Shown here: positions 58,384 to 64,000 of the stretch, in pieces | Layout: every line of letters begins with the position of its first letter | Numbering within the stretch: position 1 is the stretch's first letter | Assembly (NCBI GenBank): GCA_963693085.1 | Contig: OY856412.1 | Span: 349,158,457-349,222,456, forward strand | DNA length: 64,000 nucleotides | Source of the DNA: Alisma plantago-aquatica | Taxonomy: Eukaryota; Streptophyta; Magnoliopsida; Alismatales; Alismataceae | Direction: 5' to 3' | Notes under the pieces: generated by a model | What the model was told of the DNA's origin: nothing | The model's input: only the letters and a program-made list of their open reading frames with translations | Database searches by the model: none | Translations under genes and position numbers: made by a program

Positions 58384-58470
58384 ATATCACTCATGAGTTA
58401 AAACAATCTTTAACGTTTTATACCATTCGAGGAAGTTATCCCATTCAAGTTTTCTTTCTCAAAGACTAAA
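58384..58470 (-). pseudogene. Copia-H gag N-terminus
   Basis: The minus strand reads LEWDNFLEWYKTLKIVLTHE, matching LNENNFHEWFRTLRI of Copia-A gag. It is the half missing from 55241-56372, cut off by the solo LTR. Confidence 0.8.
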
Positions 58471-59467
58471 TGCAATATGAAATCGTTATGTGTATTTTCC
58501 ATTAAATCTATAAGAAAATATTTGCATGATCTAAAATATTAATTTGAAAATTATTTACTTATTCATATTCATTTTTCCATTGATAATAATGCTTCTACTA
58601 TTTTGTTCATTGTCTACCCTCGCTATTAACTTGAACTATAACAATGAGAAATCTTTATAACACGCCAAGACCAATATTCATCAAGTCAAGAGTCTGCTTC
58701 GGTTGATCAACAATAGCTTAATTATTTAGGCCGGTAAACATTATCAATTGCATCAATTAATACTCTTAGCTATATTTGCACAAGTCCTCATTAAAATTCA
58801 GCTTATGGAGTGTATTTCATATTTATACATTTAGGTTTTTATCCAATTAATGTCACCTTAATTAAGTTTAACCCAAAGGCCAAAACAATAAGCTATGCAC
58901 CATGCTTTGGCAGAGCCACATACTTACTATCACACTTTCCCAATATAGGAGTGCATCATTATTCGGATGCATTTAATGCTTTCATATGAGTTGCACAATG
59001 ATAGAAACTTAAACTTATTGTTAATTTGATGGATGTCATATACTAATCATATGTATGAAAACATCCTTAACTATACGTCATTATATCTAACCTATACTAT
59101 ATTATTTACAACATGCAATAACACAATATGGAAACTAGCACAACTACTTCAAGAAACAAGTGTTGTATTTAAACATCAAACACATCCCAATGTCTTGAAA
59201 CCCTAAACTTCCTTGTCTAGGTCTCTACTCTAGGTAAACAGTCAATTGACTAAAAACTCTATTTGGGCAATATGAGGGTTTTTTTATGGCATATTTATTT
59301 CATTCATTCCAAGTGATTCGAGGACCTACCTTCTTGATGTATGCTATTGAATTGTCCTCATCTTCACCATTTTTGACCATTGATGTCATTGATTCATACT
59401 ATTGTAAATGCATAAATTGGATAAATGGAGAAAATAGAGAGGGAGGTATGTTACACACACACACAAT

Positions 59468-59514
<47 letters not shown>

Positions 59515-59619
59515 TGTGACAAAGTGAGTTTTTATAATATTTTCTCTCTCCTAAAAGTTTTCTTATCAAATTTGTTGACCAAAATACCAACATACACTTT
59601 CCTCACTCAATTGGACAAA
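58471..59619 (-). other. Copia-H leader, first part
   Basis: Untranslated region between gag and PBS. The minus strand near 58850-58915 carries GCCAAAGCATGGTGCA and TTTTGGCCTTTGGGTTAAAC, matching the Copia-A leader at 27087 and 27171 in the same order. It is cut by the chromovirus-type solo LTR at about 59620. Confidence 0.65.
59452..59508. repeat. (CA)n-(TA)n compound microsatellite
   Basis: A short CA run passing into interrupted TA repeats, in the Copia-H leader. Confidence 0.9.
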
Positions 59620-60240
59620 TGTCACAAATTGTAAAAATATGCGAACCCTAGTATGCTATTACGATAAAATACATATGTTAATGTATTTAGTAAATGAACA
59701 CATTAAATATTCGAATTTGGATCTCAAATTTATATCGTAGTAGCATAGTTACCTTATGAAGCTACCCCTAAAATTTCATTAGAGTTGGGTTTACCAATCA
59801 AGAGTTATGGCCAATTTAATTTTGAGTAAATGGATCACCTTTTTATGACTTAGGACTTAGGTTTGTGCTTTTTAATGACCCTTTGATGTGTCACATGACC
59901 CAATTAAGGTTGGGCATGAATAAATTTGTGAAGGGTCAATCCTTAGTCATTTGATCTGAGGCCCTTGACTTCCTGCCTTGATCCAACTGATAGGAACCCA
60001 TCTTCAACCTCCCGCAAAGAGGGGGGAAGACCGGGAACCCGATCCTCGTGCCTAGGTGCCACATCCACCCCTCCCACAAAATATCCTCCGAAGGGATATC
60101 TCTGTCTCGCCAAAATGAAGCCATCTAGCCTTATCTTGACCCCCGTAGCCCTCGGAGCAGCAAGAACGAACTCCCCCATTTTCACTGCTCTCTTCTCAGC
60201 GGTGGCTGAGTTAGGGCTTCCTCACCTAGTCTCTCTTACG

Positions 60241-60250
60241 CCTATATAAG
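60241..60250 (+). promoter_or_regulatory. Candidate TATA box
   Basis: CCTATATAAG followed by GCCTCC, the best TATA-like site in the window, placed just before the GC-rich transcribed-looking part of this LTR. Confidence 0.5.
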
Positions 60251-60769
60251 GCCTCCACTAGCTCTGCCATTCCCCCTTTAACCATTCCACATCCTTAATT
60301 GCAAGCATCGAAACCCTGAGCACTGCTCCCCCACTCCACCTTCATCAACCTCCAGACACCTACACCACTCGATACCACCAGTGCTTCTTGCACCAATCCG
60401 ACCTCTCCAGCGTCCTCACCGAGCCCCCTTGGTGCTTCCCACCGGAGCTCTGAGGTCCTAAACTCCTCCCTCCTCTCAAACCTCCCCCTCTCCGGTGACC
60501 TCCTCCAGGGACGTGGCGGCGTGGAGTTCTACAGGGAGCCACGACGCACCAGTAGGCTGTCTGGACTCGACACGAGTTCACGAACGCGACCGACATCTCA
60601 TCTGCTCTCCATCTCTACCAGGAAGCGAGAGGAATCTCTCCGGAGCTGCCCAGGTGACCTACTCGTGTGCCAGCAAAGAAGAGGAGGATCAACGAGAGTC
60701 TGATCCGTCCCGCATAAATCCTGGATTAACGAGAGCCGTCGAGCCACACGGATCCGGCCGTTGATCAAG

Positions 60770-61511
60770 GTAAAACCCTACCTTTTTATTTTTCTTTTAT
60801 CTAAGAAATGATTAATCTTAGAAAAATTCTAGAAAATGCTAGGATTATCCGAAAATGACGAACCAATATACCTTTTTTATCACAAAAATACCCTCTATCC
60901 AAATAAAATGATATCAGGACCTCGATCCATCTCCTATTTCAAAAAAAGTTGCCTAAAGCCTTAATGACCCCCTTAATTATAATTAATTTTTTATAATAGT
61001 TTTCCTTGATGATATCTGACCTTCTAAGGTGTAATTAACCCTAGATAAAACCCTGTTTCTGAATAACTCAAAATCATATTCTAAGATGATAAATGACCAA
61101 AGGATTAGGAGAAACCCTAGATCTAGTTTTCTCTTTTTACTTGGAATTAGAGTTATATCTTTATATCAAGATCTAATATCACTAGATGATTATTAGTAAT
61201 CATGAATGGTCCTGAACTCTAATTCAAACCCTGATCTTATGGAACCATTAATATCTTAAGGTTTTTTTCCTTTTTATCTGACCATCCTAGAAACCCTAGT
61301 TTATGAAAATCTTCTTTTTGAATAATTCAATACTATCTTTTAAGCAAACTAATTAATGATGGATCAGACATGCTAATATCTCTAAACTCAATTAAAATAT
61401 GAGAAATCCCTGATCTGAATTAGATAACATAAAAGTAATATTAGCTAAGAACATATCTTATCCTTGGTCACATGGACCAATAGTAATGTTGTACCCTTGC
61501 TTTCTTTGCAG
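60770..61511 (+). other. Intron-like block in the right LTR copy
   Basis: Donor ATCAAG|GTAAAA and acceptor TTTCTTTGCAG|GG with AT-rich sequence between. The acceptor is strong, and the positions correspond to 723-1278 in the left copy. Confidence 0.35.
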
Positions 61512-62435
61512 GGTGACTTATTTTCCTATTGATTATATATTCTTGGATATCTGATCTGAACAAGAAGGTACGTGGTCTTATAAGTATAAGACTAGATTTT
61601 TGGTTGCCTATGCTATGTAATACCTTGAATGTTTGTATTTGGATATGATTGCTTGGTTGAACTAGTATGAGTTATACTTCGCCAAATTTAAGAGAAACAT
61701 AAATGATTAGGATGGTTTGTAGCTACTAGAGAACATAGCCTGGTGTGGATGTATGTTTCCTAACATGGATGTATGATTCCTTGTCCCATGCTACATGTAT
61801 GATGATATTCTATTGCCCATACTAGATGTAAGTCAAGTGCAATAGGTGTAGTACAACCGCATCAAAATGAATGTAATAAAAGGGTGTTTACTTGATTTTC
61901 TCCTTAAGAAATGGTTTTATCTCTCTTTCCTTCTTTTTCAAATATTTTCCTTTATGCAACCTTATTAGTGTAAACTTTACCACGTACCAACTTTGTTGAT
62001 GTTTTTGTTTCTCGTATTTTCTAGGTACAAGGAATAATTGACAACAAAGTGAAATGTATGCTCAAAGTACCTGAAGGCACAAATAATAAGCATGGAGGAT
62101 ACATTAGATAGATCTATTCCACTTATCTTATTTCTTTCTAGATGTTAGTTTATTTCTTTTCCTAGTTGATGTTGAGGATGATTGAGATTCTATGTAATAA
62201 AGTTAACTTTCTCTAGAACAATATTTTCTCTCCATATGTTATGACCTTATTCTATCTATATGAATGAATGTCTGTGTGACTTTATGAGATGATGTGGACT
62301 TGATCTTGGCTCAATCTCTATTTTAGTTGACTACCTTAATCTCTTTTATTTTCCCTTTTGACATCTATAGATATGAGTGCACACATATCTATGAATGTCA
62401 CTATGGAAAGTATATAGAAATTGGGGGATGTCACA

Positions 62436-62690
62436 AAACTTTGTATAATCATCAGAAACCATAATTACATGTTTTAGACCATAAGCACATGAAAAAAAAC
62501 CAAAATTTCAAATCTAAAATAGCCAAACAAAATAGTATCTCCTTGGTTTATGTAATATACATATATCGTATAGTATGTGATAGCGGTGGTTATTGTATAT
62601 ACATATTGCACAAGTTGTTGGATGACAACAATAGACGCTCAAAGCCCAAAACCATTAAGAAATGAATATGGCATGGATATTATACCACTA
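62436..62690 (-). other. Copia-H leader, last part
   Basis: Short AT-rich piece between the solo LTR and the Copia-H PBS. No coding similarity. Confidence 0.5.
62676..62687 (-). promoter_or_regulatory. Copia-H primer-binding site, decayed
   Basis: The minus strand reads CAATAGTGGTATAATATCCATGCC, split around the LTR edge; in Copia-A the same place reads CAATAGTGCTATCAGAGTCATGCC. The iMet core TGGTAT is intact here. This pairing fixes the inner end of the Copia-H 5' LTR. Confidence 0.7.
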
Positions 62691-64000
62691 TTGAATTTTT
62701 GGAAAGATGGAACAACAAAATATCAAGGTTTTTCTGATAAAAAAAACCTAGGAAACTAATATATTATATCCATAAAACTTTGATATAATAAAAAGAAGTA
62801 AGAGATACCAAATATACCTTAGTACATATTAGTTGTTCAACAACTAGATGTGCTATGTAATTGTCGTTGGTGCCCTTCCATCTCAAAATCCAAAGTGAGT
62901 GTAATGCAACACTAGTGGTTGTACTTGTTGTAGAAGTATAGAGATAACTCATCCTCCTTGATAATGGAATCTGTCCTCCAAGCATCAACAAACTTGTCTT
63001 GGCATCTACATCATCCATGAAGATAAGGAAACACATGGGGTGCCGCCTTGGCTTCCAAAACGAAGTGGACTAGACTTGTCGTGTGTTAGAGTTGATCTCT
63101 CCTCTCCACCTCCTATCACATAGTGTTGCCCTTCGATAGAATTCTCTCAAAAAGGGATAAATTCATGGGAAATGTTTGTAGTGTATCTCATAGCTTTTCC
63201 TATAACCCAAATTATTTTCATCATGGAAATCCTCAATCAACCTCAAAATAGGAAATACTCTAACAAAACTCCATTCATCTGGTTGGGAGTCTAGTCGATT
63301 GTGTCAACACATCTAGAATCTTCCAATTCTGAGTCAACGGGTCAATGAGATTTAGAATTAATCAACTTTTCTATTTTTTTATCTTCTAGTAAAAATACCC
63401 AATTGATACGATGACTTGTTCAATTAGATGAATGATTACTTCTATTTATGGTTAATCAGTCAATCATTTGACAATCAATCTATGTGCCAGTTTACCTATC
63501 ATTGAGTCAATTGACTGACTTGTACAACCAATCAATTAGATTCATATTCACCCTTTGTATGATTTAGAACCATTATAATTTTCAGTTCAATTACTAACTT
63601 ATTTTACGTCGAGTATCCTTTTGAGTGTCACCTCACAAATTATATATTACGTTGACAGTGAATTCAAGGACCTCACAAGCAATGAGTAGTATATAACAAC
63701 ACTTTTTTTCTACCAAAGTAATTTGAATAATTGGTGGAACAACTTTAACCTTTTATTAACATTCAGTCTATGCTTCTTGAACTAGAGAAGACTACTCGAG
63801 ATTATGTGAGCTCAATATCATGTATTAACTTACATATGCATGGCCATGCATATCTTAGTCTTACTTAACAAGTGACCAAAATATCACAACGATGGAGGGA
63901 AACATGTAATGTACATCACTCATAATAATACACAAGTGTCATAGTGTACCCTATCACCACATGTATGGATAACCTTATCTAGAGTCATGTTGGGTAGTGT
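62691..64000 (-). mobile_element. Copia-H 5' LTR, runs off the window
   Basis: The minus strand near 63015 reads CTTCATGGATGATGTAG and near 62845 CTAGTTGTTGAACAACTA, matching the Copia-B 3' LTR (54717 and 54872). Then come the ATTGACT-type repeats (63290-63540) and GTGAATTCAAGGACCTCACAA (63658), matching the Copia-H 3' LTR near 24030. The LTR start lies beyond the window. The minus-strand open stretch 62764-63036 is LTR sequence, not a gene. Confidence 0.75.

Larger units (their letters stand above)
59620..62435 (+). mobile_element. Chromovirus-type solo LTR (right copy of a pair)
   Basis: TGTCACAAATTG to GGGGGATGTCACA, about 2.8 kb. It holds a GC-rich segment (60000-60770) with a TATA box and an intron-like block. 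Its last 1.7 kb match 700-2156. Copia-H leader sequence lies on both sides and there is no PBS or coding region, so it is best read as a solo LTR. ACAAA occurs at the left (59615-59619) and overlapping the right end (62433-62437), so the duplication is ambiguous. Frames in the GC-rich part (for example 60495-60764) match no family I know. Confidence 0.5.
23588..64000 (-). mobile_element. Copia-H: host copia element of the nested stack
   Basis: Minus-strand copia whose parts appear in correct order from right to left: 5' LTR (62691 to beyond the window), PBS, leader, gag, protease, integrase, RT, RNase H, PPT, 3' LTR. Four insertions break it: 24233-44690, 47817-55026, 56373-58378 and 59620-62435. 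At two junctions the same protein domain (integrase; gag) reads on both flanks in the same strand. Its own sequence adds up to about 9 kb within the window. Pol motifs such as GIKIYRD and IDKVLKRF in the related copies point to a Tork/Angela-like lineage; that lineage call is inference. The outer end of the 3' LTR is lost at about 23588. Confidence 0.75.

Noticed and set aside
60360..60764. Open stretches on both strands in the GC-rich part near 60.5 kb as genes.
   Set aside because: They overlap in several frames, lack domains and lie inside the chromovirus-type LTR.
1..64000. Search for tRNA, rRNA, snoRNA or host protein-coding genes across the window.
   Set aside because: Nothing was recognisable on either strand beyond transposon-derived sequence. 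Weak non-coding RNA genes could be missed without a covariance-model scan.

Overview
The window looks like nuclear DNA from a flowering plant with a large, repeat-rich genome. The evidence is the mix of element types: Athila-like Ty3/gypsy, Tork/Angela-like Ty1/copia, a chromovirus-like Ty3 element, an L1-type LINE, a CACTA-type DNA transposon, TIR-bearing short elements and a tRNA-type SINE. The sequence is AT-rich. I found no intact host gene, no tRNA or rRNA gene, no CRISPR array and no sign of a prokaryotic or organellar origin. The species cannot be named from this sequence. Almost every coding stretch is a decayed transposon frame with stops and frameshifts.

Left part (1-23.6 kb). A partial chromovirus-type LTR copy lies at 1-2156 and a TIR element of about 1.1 kb at 2295-3376. 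A defective CACTA-like element fills 5604-10480. A 5'-truncated L1-type LINE on the minus strand lies at about 12.2-15.1 kb. A piece of a minus-strand copia element (16.2-17.7 kb) and a 100-bp Athila-type gag shard follow. A minus-strand chromovirus-like Ty3 element (17.8-23.6 kb) keeps its 5' LTR, PBS, gag, protease and part of RT, but has lost RNase H, integrase and the 3' LTR.

Right part (23.6 kb to the window end). This is one nested stack. The outermost layer is a minus-strand copia element (called Copia-H here). Its pieces lie at 23588-24232, 44691-47816, 55027-56372, 58384-59619 and 62436-64000. Into it went: Copia-A (24233-44690, plus) in its 3' LTR; Copia-B (47817-55026, plus) in its integrase region; a solo copia LTR (56373-58378, minus) in its gag, flanked by TAGGA; and a chromovirus-type solo LTR (59620-62435, plus) in its leader. 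Copia-A was in turn split within its own 3' LTR by an 11.5-kb Athila-like element (32972-44453) with two 1528-bp LTRs and a perfect GGCAA duplication. A TIR element sits in Copia-B, and a SINE with a 16-bp duplication sits in the solo copia LTR.

The most unusual signals are: (i) arrays of roughly 35-bp imperfect palindromes built on ATACCATCGAC / GTCGATGGTAT, shared by the Athila-like LTRs and the region after integrase; (ii) the stop codons of that element, mostly TAG and mostly at glutamine positions, as expected from C-to-T decay of CAG; (iii) a different short palindrome family in the copia LTRs; (iv) a homologous LTR pair at the two window edges with matching intron-like blocks. I see no new functional system such as a defence island or gene cluster. 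The value of the window is as a well-resolved nested transposon stratigraphy.
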